Program-made: the position numbers and the translations under genes
NCBI GenBank assembly: GCA_021129895.1
Contig: JAJOKL010000174.1
Coordinates: 1-7,603 of the forward strand
Reading direction: 5' to 3'
DNA: 7,603 nucleotides
DNA from: Candidatus Bipolaricaulota bacterium
Lineage (GTDB): Bacteria > Bipolaricaulota > Bipolaricaulia > Bipolaricaulales > Bipolaricaulaceae
Part shown: piece after piece, positions 1 through 5,073 of the stretch
Layout of the letters: the number at the start of each line of letters is the position of its first letter
Position numbering within the stretch: the first letter of the stretch is position 1
Notes under the pieces: model-generated
Told to the model about the DNA's origin: nothing
The model's input: only the letters and a program-made list of their open reading frames with translations
Databases searched by the model: none

Positions 1-13
1 CCCTCAGTTCTTG

Positions 14-19
14 ATTATA
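14..19 (-). promoter_or_regulatory. Possible promoter -10 element (TATAAT) pointing left
   Basis: The minus strand reads TATAAT at this site, a perfect sigma70-type -10 consensus in otherwise G+C-rich DNA. The bases 16-18 positions upstream on the same strand do not match TTGACA well, so there is no clear -35 element. The placement, after the operon's presumed terminator and reading out of the window, fits a promoter for the next minus-strand gene. Only the hexamer supports it. Confidence 0.25.
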
Positions 20-67
20 AGCGGCCATCTGGGTTGTGAGGCCTGGCTTCCGAAGTCAGTTCCCAGA

Positions 68-109
68 AGAGCCTGCCCCGCAAAACTCAGAGGGGGTGGG
101 GCAGGCTCT
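68..109. repeat. 12-bp perfect inverted repeat (hairpin)
   Basis: Positions 68-79 (AGAGCCTGCCCC) are perfectly complementary to 98-109 (GGGGCAGGCTCT), with an 18-base loop. Neither strand has a convincing T-run straight after the stem, so it is not a standard intrinsic terminator. Its first eight bases are the same as the stem of the hairpin at 240-265. It may be a transcript-stabilising or processing hairpin, or one unit of a dispersed palindromic repeat. Confidence 0.6.
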
Positions 110-116
110 CGCCCGG

Positions 117-135
117 CCCGGTTCCATGAACCGGG
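117..135. repeat. Short inverted repeat (7-bp stem, 5-base loop)
   Basis: CCCGGTT at 117-123 pairs with AACCGGG at 129-135 around the loop CCATG. There is no T-run on the minus strand after it. It lies between the two AGAGCCTG hairpins and its role is unknown. Confidence 0.45.
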
Positions 136-197
136 TTAAAGGGACTTTGGGCAGTTGGATTTGGGAACCGGCGATCAGGTTGCAAGGCCCCTTTCGA

Positions 198-229
198 CGC
201 TGCGCCAGGAATAAGGAGGGCGCAAGGCG
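198..229. repeat. Imperfect hairpin with 2-base bulge
   Basis: TGCGCC at 201-206 pairs with GGCGCA at 219-224. CGC at 198-200 can pair with GCG at 227-229 across a two-base bulge (AG). The 12-base loop holds a plus-strand purine run (AAGGAGG begins at 213), but no usable plus-strand reading frame follows it. Confidence 0.35.
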
Positions 230-236
230 ATTGACG

Positions 237-265
237 TAAAGAGCCTGGCTTTCGCAACAGGCTCT
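237..265 (-). terminator. Candidate intrinsic terminator after ridA
   Basis: On the minus strand an 8-bp perfect stem (AGAGCCTG at 265-258 with CAGGCTCT at 247-240) closes a 10-base loop. The stem ends in a short T stretch (TTT at 240-238). It begins 44 bases after the ridA stop codon, which is the expected place for the end of the operon. The T-tract is short, so termination may be weak or assisted by Rho. The same stem sequence recurs at 68-109. Confidence 0.45.
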
Positions 266-309
266 ATGGCCATGCGGGTGTCTCAGACAAGGCGTGATGA
301 AAAGGTCCC

Positions 310-696
310 TTACTTGCCCAAGTAGGCAATGGCCTCGATCTCGATCCGGGCCCCCTTGGGCAGTGCCGCCACCTGGATGCAGGCCCGGGCCGGGGGTTCC
401 AGCTCGAAATACCGGGAGTAAACCTGGTTCACCGCCTGAAAGTCCCCCATGTCCGCAAGGTAAATGGTCACCTTAACCAGGTCAGAAAACGAGGCCCCGG
501 CCGCCGTGAGCACCGCCCGCAGGTTCTCCATACACCTCGCCGCCTGCTCCTCGATCCCACCCCGCACCAGCTCCCCGGACTCGTCCACCGGGATCTGTCC
601 GGAGATGAACAGAAAATCCCTGGCGAGGATCGCCGGGGAATACGGCCCCACCGTCTGCGCCCCCGGTGGGACTATCGCCTTGCGCCTACCCTTCAT
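310..696 (-). CDS. ridA: RidA-family reactive enamine/imine deaminase
   Basis: A 128-residue protein of the RidA (YjgF/YER057c/UK114) family, which hydrolyses 2-aminoacrylate and related enamines or imines released by PLP enzymes; in the cytosol these form trimers. The family blocks are visible: GPYSPA (17-22), FISGQIPVD (30-38), NLRAVL (58-63), Y93/F97 region, PPARA (101-105) and IEIEAIA (118-124). Arg104 and Glu119 match the catalytic Arg105 and Glu120 of E. coli RidA with identical spacing. The ATG at 696 overlaps the rplQ stop as ATGA, so translation is probably coupled. A TTG at 702 would add two residues and sits at a better distance (10 bases) from GGAGGAGG at 713-720. Ending the alpha operon with ridA is not a layout I know as standard. 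Function is confident; start is less so. Confidence 0.93.
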   Translation of the reverse strand: MKGRRKAIVPPGAQTVGPYSPAILARDFLFISGQIPVDESGELVRGGIEEQAARCMENLRAVLTAAGASFSDLVKVTIYLADMGDFQAVNQVYSRYFELEPPARACIQVAALPKGARIEIEAIAYLGK

Positions 697-1043
697 ACCC
701 AAGTCAGCCGCGCCTCCTCCGCCCCGTCCCCACGCCGAGGCCCCAGCTTGAGGACGCGGGTGTAGCCGCCGGGTCGATCCTTGTACTTGGGCCCAATCTC
801 TTCGAACAGTTTGTGGGTGGCCTCTTTGTCCTGGAGCACCGCGAACGCCCGGCGGCGGGCGGCCTGATCCCCCTTGCGGGCCCAGGTCACCAGTCGCTCC
901 ACGAGCTGTTGGGTGGCCTTGGCTCGGGCCGGAGTGGTGTCCACCTTGCCATGCAGGATCAACGCCTTGGCCTGCCCGGCCAGCACCGAACGTCGCCGGG
1001 AACGGGTCATAGAGAGCTTGGGAACCTTGCGCCGATGCCTCAC
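693..1043 (-). CDS. rplQ: 50S ribosomal protein L17
   Basis: L17, a large-subunit protein near the peptide exit tunnel, 116 residues and therefore of the normal short bacterial type. The diagnostic N-terminus RHRRKVPKLS is present. It is followed by the basic helix RSRRRSVLAGQ, the TTPARAKA segment (36-43) and the C-terminal RPGGYTRVLKLGPRRGD block (from about residue 89). The start is GTG, set by AAGGAGG six bases upstream within the end of rpoA, with one base between the rpoA stop and this GTG. Its own stop overlaps the ridA ATG (ATGA). Its place directly after rpoA is the standard end of the alpha operon. The final residues (EEARLTWV) differ from the usual MAIIELV-like ending, which I take as ordinary divergence. 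Confidence 0.97.
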   Translation of the reverse strand: MRHRRKVPKLSMTRSRRRSVLAGQAKALILHGKVDTTPARAKATQQLVERLVTWARKGDQAARRRAFAVLQDKEATHKLFEEIGPKYKDRPGGYTRVLKLGPRRGDGAEEARLTWV

Positions 1044-1044
1044 C

Positions 1045-1971
1045 TTAGGCCTCCTTCTCGGAGCGTAGCTTGTAGCCGAGCTGAGCTAACTGCTCTTCCA
1101 ACCGCTTCAACGTCTGTTCCCCAAAGCCATGGATATCCAGCAGCTCCTCCCGACTGCGCGCCAGGAGATCCCCCAGGGTGACGATGCCCTCCTCCCGCAG
1201 GAGGTTACAGGCCCTGGCCTCAAAGCCCAGCTCCGTCAGGGGCTGGAGCAGCTCCTCCGGCACCTCCTCCGCCTCCTCGGGCTCCTCCGGGGCAGCGCCG
1301 GCCACGAACCCCAGATGCCGTTGCAGGATCTCCACCGCCTGAGTCACCGCGGCCTGAGGGGAGATGGCCCCGTTGGTCCACACCTCCAGCACCAGCCGCT
1401 CATAACCCGGCCGCCCCCCAACCCGGGTCTCCTCGATCTGGAAGTTCACCTTCTCCACCGGGGAGAAGTCCGAGTCGATGGGAATGAGGGACAGGGGAGC
1501 GTCCTCGCGCTTGTTCTCCTCCGCCGGCCTGAACCCCCGCCCCACCTCCAGCTCCATCTCTGCCTCCAGCTTCCCATCCTCGTTCAAGGTGGCGATGTAG
1601 TGGTCGGGATTGACGATCTCCACCCCGGCCGGGGTTTGGATATCCCGGGCCCGTACCTCCGCCGGCCCGGTCACGTCCAAATACAGCCGATGTAGCTCCT
1701 CGTCCTGGGTGCGGAACACCACCCCCCGTAGGTTGAGGATGATGGTGAGGAGATCCTCCCGCACCCCCTCGATGGTGTCGTACTCGTGGTACTTGCCGGC
1801 GAAGTTCACCCGCACGATGGCTGCCCCCGGGATGGAGGAGAGCAGCACCCGCCGCAGGGAGTTCCCCAAGGTGGTGGCGTAGCCCCGCTCCAGGGGCTCC
1901 ACCACCAGCCGCCCGTACCGGTCGTCGTGTTCCTGCCAGGTTAAGGTCTCCGGATAGACGAAGCTTGGCAT
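1045..1971 (-). CDS. rpoA: DNA-directed RNA polymerase subunit alpha
   Basis: The alpha subunit, 308 residues, which dimerises to start RNA polymerase assembly and contacts upstream promoter DNA and activators. The N-terminal domain (about 1-225) has the hallmark block ERGYATTLGNSLRRVLLSS (28-46), then HEYDTIEGV (62-70), the TPAGVEIVNPD segment (113-123) and VNFQIEETRVG (175-185). A short Glu/Pro-rich linker (about 227-241) joins it to the C-terminal domain (about 243-302). That domain includes RACNLL (253-258), so the residues equivalent to E. coli Arg265 and Asn268, used to bind UP-element DNA, are kept as Arg253 and Asn256; a GFGEQTLKRLEEQL helix-hairpin-helix end follows. Start is ATG with GAGG seven bases upstream across the rpsD stop. 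It lies four bases after rpsD and one base before rplQ. Confidence 0.98.
   Translation of the reverse strand: MPSFVYPETLTWQEHDDRYGRLVVEPLERGYATTLGNSLRRVLLSSIPGAAIVRVNFAGKYHEYDTIEGVREDLLTIILNLRGVVFRTQDEELHRLYLDVTGPAEVRARDIQTPAGVEIVNPDHYIATLNEDGKLEAEMELEVGRGFRPAEENKREDAPLSLIPIDSDFSPVEKVNFQIEETRVGGRPGYERLVLEVWTNGAISPQAAVTQAVEILQRHLGFVAGAAPEEPEEAEEVPEELLQPLTELGFEARACNLLREEGIVTLGDLLARSREELLDIHGFGEQTLKRLEEQLAQLGYKLRSEKEA
1050..1056 (-). promoter_or_regulatory. Shine-Dalgarno for rplQ (AAGGAGG)
   Basis: AAGGAGG lies six bases upstream of the GTG at 1043 and inside the last codons of rpoA. It fixes the non-ATG start of L17 and suggests translational coupling to rpoA. Confidence 0.8.
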
Positions 1972-1975
1972 CGCC

Positions 1976-2599
1976 CTACCTCGAGTAGAATTCCACGATC
2001 AAGCTGGTCTCGATGGACTGATCCAGCTCTTCCACGCTGGGCTCGGAGGCGACCTGGATGCGCAGGGCCTCCAGGTCCCGACTCAGCCAGCTGGGCAAGG
2101 GCTTGCGCTCCACCGCCGCCTTGATGAGCTCCCGCAGCTTGTCCTTGGATTGGGGGCGGACCTCGATCAGGTCCCCCTCCTTCACCAAGTAAGAGGGGAC
2201 GTTGAGGGGGCGGCCGTTCACCAGGAAGTGGCCATGGCTGATGAGTTGCCGGGCCTGATCCCGGGAGTAGGCGAGTCCGGCCCGGTAGACCACGTTGTCC
2301 AGCCGCCGCTCGAGGATCTTGAGCAGGGCCTCACCGGTGACGCCCTTGCGCTTTTTCGCCATCTCCACATAGCGGCGGAACTGGCCCTCCCGCACCCCGT
2401 AAATGCGCTTGGCCTTCTGCTTCTCCCGCAGGTGGATGGCGAACTGGGTGGCCCGCCGGCGGAACCGCCCGTGCTGCCCCGGCGCATACGGTCGCTTGCT
2501 CAGGGCACACTTGGGCGAATAACAACGGTCCCCCTTCAGGAACAGTTTCACTCCCTCACGGCGACAAAGCCTGCACTTGGATCCGGTATACCTGCCCAT
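1976..2599 (-). CDS. rpsD: 30S ribosomal protein S4 (zinc-binding form)
   Basis: S4, a primary 16S rRNA binder that nucleates 30S assembly, lies at the mRNA entry channel, and forms with S5 the interface linked to decoding accuracy. It is 207 residues. The N-terminus carries four cysteines (C9, C12, C26, C31) in the CxxC...CysxxxxCys arrangement of the zinc-binding S4 of Thermus, unlike the cysteine-free form of E. coli. The S4 RNA-binding domain follows (RLDNVVYRAGLA near 99-110, then ISHGHFLVNGRPLNVPSYLVK). The protein ends in VEFYSR, the family-typical tail. In E. coli S4 represses the alpha operon by binding its mRNA near rpsM; I could not identify such a site here. ATG start with AGGAGG nine bases upstream, and that AGGAGG overlaps the rpsK stop codon. 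Confidence 0.98.
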   Translation of the reverse strand: MGRYTGSKCRLCRREGVKLFLKGDRCYSPKCALSKRPYAPGQHGRFRRRATQFAIHLREKQKAKRIYGVREGQFRRYVEMAKKRKGVTGEALLKILERRLDNVVYRAGLAYSRDQARQLISHGHFLVNGRPLNVPSYLVKEGDLIEVRPQSKDKLRELIKAAVERKPLPSWLSRDLEALRIQVASEPSVEELDQSIETSLIVEFYSR

Positions 2600-2608
2600 C
2601 TTCTCAGG

Positions 2609-2614
2609 CCTCCT
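2609..2614 (-). promoter_or_regulatory. Shine-Dalgarno for rpsD overlapping the rpsK stop
   Basis: AGGAGG lies nine bases before the rpsD ATG, and its first two bases are part of the rpsK TAG stop. A ribosome ending S11 would thus stop on the S4 initiation site. The overlap matters because S11 ends unusually early here. Confidence 0.75.
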
Positions 2615-2972
2615 AGCTGTGCGGAACGGGGGTCACGTTCTTGACCTCTTCCACCTGGATGCCGGCCGCGCGTAGGGTCTGCACCGCCGCTTGCCTGCCC
2701 GGCCCGGTCCCGTTCACCGTGACCACCACTGAGCGGATACCGTAGTCCTTCATCTCCTTGGCCAATGCCTGGGCGGCGAGCTGGGCCGCATACGGCGTCC
2801 CCTTGCGGGAGCCGGAGAAGCCCACCGTGCCCGGGGACTTCCAGGTGATCACATCCCCGCCCAGGTCGGTAAGGGTGAGGATGGTGTTGTTGAACGTGGA
2901 GTGCACGTGCACCCGTGCCCGCTCCAGCTTGATCGCTTTCTTCTTCTTTCGGGTGGTCTGCCTACGGGCCAT
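2613..2972 (-). CDS. rpsK: 30S ribosomal protein S11, short C-terminus
   Basis: S11 lies on the 30S platform near the mRNA exit and the 3' end of 16S rRNA. The core is typical: RARVHVHSTFNNTILTLTD (18-36), GFSGSRKGTPYAAQLAA (51-67), and VNGTGPGRQAAVQTLRAAGI (86-105). The length is 119 residues against about 129 for most bacteria. The conserved ending normally reads PHNGCRPPK followed by basic residues; here the protein stops at VTPVPHS. There is no room for the missing tail, because the rpsD start codon lies 13 bases later. The ATG follows the rpsM stop after two bases, with GAGG eight bases upstream. Identity is certain; the truncation is read directly from the bases and could be real or, less likely, an assembly deletion. 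Confidence 0.97.
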   Translation of the reverse strand: MARRQTTRKKKKAIKLERARVHVHSTFNNTILTLTDLGGDVITWKSPGTVGFSGSRKGTPYAAQLAAQALAKEMKDYGIRSVVVTVNGTGPGRQAAVQTLRAAGIQVEEVKNVTPVPHS

Positions 2973-2974
2973 GG

Positions 2975-3340
2975 CTACTTCCTCTTCCCGGCCTTGGCCG
3001 GCCGCGGTCCCTTCCAGGTACGGGCATTGGACCGGGTCTTCTGCCCCCGCACCGGCAGCCCCTGCTTGTGCCGGATGCCCCGATAGCAGCCGATGTCGAT
3101 GAGCCGCTGGATGTGCGCCCTCACCTGCCGCATCAGATCACCCTCCACCGGATAGGACTCCACCTCCCGCCGCAAGGCGGTAACCTCCTGCTCGGTGAGG
3201 TCCATGACCTTGGTGTTGGGATCCACCCCGGTCTTGGCCAAGATCTCCTTGGCCCGGGAGGGCCCGATCCCGTAGATATAGGTGAGCGCCACCTCGATCC
3301 GTTTCTTGGCCGGCAGATTAACGCCTGCGATCCTCGCCAT
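2975..3340 (-). CDS. rpsM: 30S ribosomal protein S13
   Basis: S13, in the head of the small subunit, contacts the P-site tRNA through its basic tail and forms bridges to the 50S subunit. It is 121 residues, the usual length. It opens with ARIAGVNLPAKKR and LTYIYGIG (19-26), the family's helix-two-turn-helix start. It has GCYRGIRHKQGLPVRGQ (84-100), the most conserved stretch, and ends in the lysine/arginine-rich tail NARTWKGPRPAKAGKRK. ATG start with a purine-rich AAGGGGGG just upstream. It lies nine bases after rpmJ and two before rpsK, the usual head of the alpha operon order. Confidence 0.98.
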   Translation of the reverse strand: MARIAGVNLPAKKRIEVALTYIYGIGPSRAKEILAKTGVDPNTKVMDLTEQEVTALRREVESYPVEGDLMRQVRAHIQRLIDIGCYRGIRHKQGLPVRGQKTRSNARTWKGPRPAKAGKRK

Positions 3341-3349
3341 CGGCCCCCC

Positions 3350-3463
3350 TTAGCCTTGTCTCTGCTTGTGCTTGGGATCCCGGCACACGACCCATAGCCG
3401 GCCATGGCGCCGGATTACTCGGCACTTCTCGCAGATCTTCTTCACCGAACTCCGCACTTTCAT
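3350..3463 (-). CDS. rpmJ: 50S ribosomal protein L36 (zinc ribbon)
   Basis: L36, one of the smallest 50S proteins, helps organise 23S rRNA. This is a 37-residue gene that starts MKVRSSVKKICEKC. The zinc ligands are all present at the E. coli spacing: C11, C14, C27 and H32. So this is the zinc-dependent form, not the cysteine-less paralogue induced in zinc starvation in some bacteria. The ATG at 3463 is preceded by GGAGG with a five-base spacer, and an in-frame extension upstream runs into infA and is not coding. It lies 11 bases after infA and nine before rpsM, the standard infA-rpmJ-rpsM order. Confidence 0.97.
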   Translation of the reverse strand: MKVRSSVKKICEKCRVIRRHGRLWVVCRDPKHKQRQG

Positions 3464-3474
3464 GTCTGCCTCCG

Positions 3475-3693
3475 TCAGGTCTCCCGATACACGATCCGTC
3501 CGCGCGTAAGGTCGTAGGGCGAAAACTCCACCACCACCCGGTCTCCGGCCACCACTCGGATGAAGTGCTTCCGCATCCGTCCCGAGGTCTTGCACAGGGC
3601 TACGTGGCCGTTGTCGAGGCGCACCCGGAACATGGAGTCAGGTAGCACCTCGATCACCTCTCCGCGCGCCCGGATCACTTCCTTCTTCGCCAA
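3475..3693 (-). CDS. infA: Translation initiation factor IF-1
   Basis: IF-1 binds the 30S A site and helps IF-2 and IF-3 select the initiator tRNA. The protein is a single OB fold of 72 residues, exactly the E. coli length, with the family core EVIEVLPDSMFRVRLDNGH (12-30), SGRMRKHFIRV (37-47), GDRVVVE and the near-invariant SPYDLTRGRIVYR (57-69). The start is a TTG at 3693. No ATG or GTG lies at a suitable place, the TTG gives the canonical length with AKKEVI right after it, and GGGAGGGG lies two bases upstream. The start lies inside the end of map, overlapping it by 19 bases. The start codon is unusual for a core initiation factor, and the short spacing hints at low or coupled initiation. 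Confidence 0.96.
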   Translation of the reverse strand: MAKKEVIRARGEVIEVLPDSMFRVRLDNGHVALCKTSGRMRKHFIRVVAGDRVVVEFSPYDLTRGRIVYRET

Positions 3694-4454
3694 ATCCCCT
3701 CCCAAATCCAACCAGTGAGGACCTTCGGGCCCTCCGGCAGGACGGCCACCATCTCCTCGTAATGGGCCGCAAGGCCCCCGCTCTCGGTCACCGCCGTCCA
3801 CCCGTCCGGGAGGATCCGCACCGGCCCGTCATCCGTTTTCACCATCGGCTCCGGGCATAGGACCATGCCCTCCCGCAAGCGCGGCCCCCGCCCTGGCGGG
3901 CCATAGTTCGGGATCTGCGGGTCCTCGTGGAGCTCCCGACCGATGCCGTGCCCCACGAACTCCCGCACCACGAAAAAACCACAACGCCGCACATAGGCGC
4001 CGATGACATGGGAGATGTCCGAAAGCCGCGCTCCAATTCTAGCTTTACTTATGGCCTCCCGCAAGGCCCCCCGTGTCACCTCCATGAGGCGTTCCGCCTC
4101 GGGGGCCACCTCCCCCACCCCCACCGTCACCGCCGCATCCGCGTAGTACCCCTCCCGCCACAGACCGAGGTCCAGGGATACGATGTCCCCCTCCTGCAGG
4201 ACCCGCGCGTCTGCGGGGATCCCATGCACGATCTCCTCGTTCACCGACGTGCATAGGGTGGCCGGATAGCCTCGGTAGCCCTTGAACGCCGGCCGGGCGC
4301 CAGCCGCTCGAATGCGCCGCTCCGCCAGTCGGTCCAGCTCCCCCGTGGTCACCCCGGGGGCCACCGCCGCCCCCACCTCCACCAGGATCTCGGCGAGGAG
4401 CAGCGCGTTCTCCTCCACTAGCTCCAGCTCCCGGTCCGTTTTAAGGGCGATCAT
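3675..4454 (-). CDS. map: Methionine aminopeptidase, type I
   Basis: Removes the initiator methionine from new proteins as they leave the ribosome, using a two-metal site. From the ATG at 4454 the protein has 259 residues. All active-site residues are present and shifted by exactly two from E. coli numbering: H77 (NEEIVHGIP), D95 and D106 (SLDLG, YYADAA), H169 (GHGIG), E202 (CPEPMV) and E233 (HYEEMV). There is no N-terminal zinc-finger extension, so it is the short type I form. This start gives the family-typical MIALKTDREL and overlaps adk by 14 bases but lacks a Shine-Dalgarno. An in-frame ATG at 4481 has AGGAGG three bases upstream and would add nine residues (MPLPSVPSA) with no family likeness. 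The C-terminus (WIWEGIWRRRK) runs into infA. Function certain; start undecided between the two. Confidence 0.96.
   Translation of the reverse strand: MIALKTDRELELVEENALLLAEILVEVGAAVAPGVTTGELDRLAERRIRAAGARPAFKGYRGYPATLCTSVNEEIVHGIPADARVLQEGDIVSLDLGLWREGYYADAAVTVGVGEVAPEAERLMEVTRGALREAISKARIGARLSDISHVIGAYVRRCGFFVVREFVGHGIGRELHEDPQIPNYGPPGRGPRLREGMVLCPEPMVKTDDGPVRILPDGWTAVTESGGLAAHYEEMVAVLPEGPKVLTGWIWEGIWRRRK
3696..3703 (-). promoter_or_regulatory. Shine-Dalgarno for infA (GGGAGGGG)
   Basis: GGGAGGGG ends two bases before the TTG at 3693 (four bases from its GGAGG core), within the map coding sequence. It supports the TTG as the true infA start, at a spacing shorter than usual. Confidence 0.7.
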
Positions 4455-5073
4455 CGCGGATGGCACGGAGGGCAGCGGCATACACCTCCTCGGGGGGGCG
4501 GGCGGCGTCCAGCCGCACCAGGATCCCTTTTCCTTGGTAGTAGTCCACCAGCGGGGCGGAATCTTTCATGTACACCTCGAACCGGCGGGCGATCACCTCG
4601 GGCCGGTCGTCGTCCCGCTGGATGAGCCCTGCACCGCAGTGATCACAGCGCTCGTCTTCCTTGGGAGGCTGGGTGACCAGGTTGTACAGGGCCCCGCACT
4701 GGGGACACACCCGCCGGCCAGACAACCTTCGCACCACCGTGTCCCGGTCCAGCTCCAGGAACAGCACCAGCTGGATGGGGGCGATCTCCTCCAGTCCACG
4801 GGCCTGGGCCAAGGTCCTGGGGAAACCGTCGAACAGGATGCCATCCTTCCCAGCCACGTGCTCCTTGACCATGGCCAGGATCAGCTCATCGGGGACCAAC
4901 TCTCCTGCGTCCATATAGGCCTTGGCCTTCCTGCCCAGTTCGGTCCCGCGGGTCACCTCGTCCCGCAGGATGTCTCCGGTGGAGAGGTGGAGGTAGCCGT
5001 GCTCGGCCGCCAGGCGCTTGGCGATGGTCCCCTTCCCCGCCCCGGGCGGCCCCAACAGGACCAAGTTCTTCAT
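4441..5073 (-). CDS. adk: Adenylate kinase with four-cysteine zinc lid
   Basis: Interconverts ATP plus AMP with two ADP in the cytosol, setting the adenylate energy charge. The protein is 210 residues. It has the P-loop GPPGAGKGT (8-16), the AMP-binding segment HLSTGDILRDEV (29-40), DGFPRT (82-87), and the lid. In the lid, CPQC (123-126) and CDHC (143-146) form a CxxC pair on each side, so a structural zinc is expected, as in Bacillus and many thermophile enzymes but not in E. coli. DRPEVIARRF (156-165) carries the conserved arginines. The ATG overlaps the secY stop as ATGA, with GGAGG five bases upstream. A secY-adk-map-infA order is common outside Proteobacteria. Confidence 0.98.
   Translation of the reverse strand: MKNLVLLGPPGAGKGTIAKRLAAEHGYLHLSTGDILRDEVTRGTELGRKAKAYMDAGELVPDELILAMVKEHVAGKDGILFDGFPRTLAQARGLEEIAPIQLVLFLELDRDTVVRRLSGRRVCPQCGALYNLVTQPPKEDERCDHCGAGLIQRDDDRPEVIARRFEVYMKDSAPLVDYYQGKGILVRLDAARPPEEVYAAALRAIRDDRP
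4485..4490 (-). promoter_or_regulatory. AGGAGG upstream of the alternative map start
   Basis: A consensus Shine-Dalgarno sits three bases before the in-frame ATG at 4481, inside adk. It argues for the longer map product, while homology argues for the ATG at 4454. It might also serve the downstream ATG through coupling, but 30 bases is too far for direct use. Confidence 0.45.

Larger units (their letters stand above)
1..309. other. Intergenic region downstream of ridA, no gene recognised
   Basis: This is the only non-coding stretch of note in the window. I found no reading frame with recognisable protein similarity and no tRNA-like cloverleaf on either strand. It does hold several hairpins: 240-265, 198-229, 117-135, 68-109 and a short one at 43-59. 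Two of these share the same stem sequence (AGAGCCTG paired with CAGGCTCT). A TATAAT hexamer on the minus strand lies at 14-19. The simplest reading is the end of the ribosomal operon followed by the start region of the next minus-strand gene, which lies beyond the window edge. A small structured RNA in this interval cannot be excluded. Confidence 0.6.

Noticed and set aside
36..239. Plus-strand frame of 67 codons in the non-coding end
   Set aside because: Runs through three hairpins, has no convincing Shine-Dalgarno and no recognisable similarity. Chance open frame in G+C-rich DNA is more likely.
100..240. Possible tRNA gene, suggested by GGTTC-like strings
   Set aside because: No seven-base acceptor pairing, T-arm stem or anticodon arm could be assembled around them on either strand.
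2590..2640. A frameshift joining S11 to S4, since the S4 frame is open upstream of its ATG
   Set aside because: The shifted frame does not encode the missing S11 tail (it reads TARRPEK before the S4 Met), there is no slippery sequence, and rpsD has its own ATG and Shine-Dalgarno.
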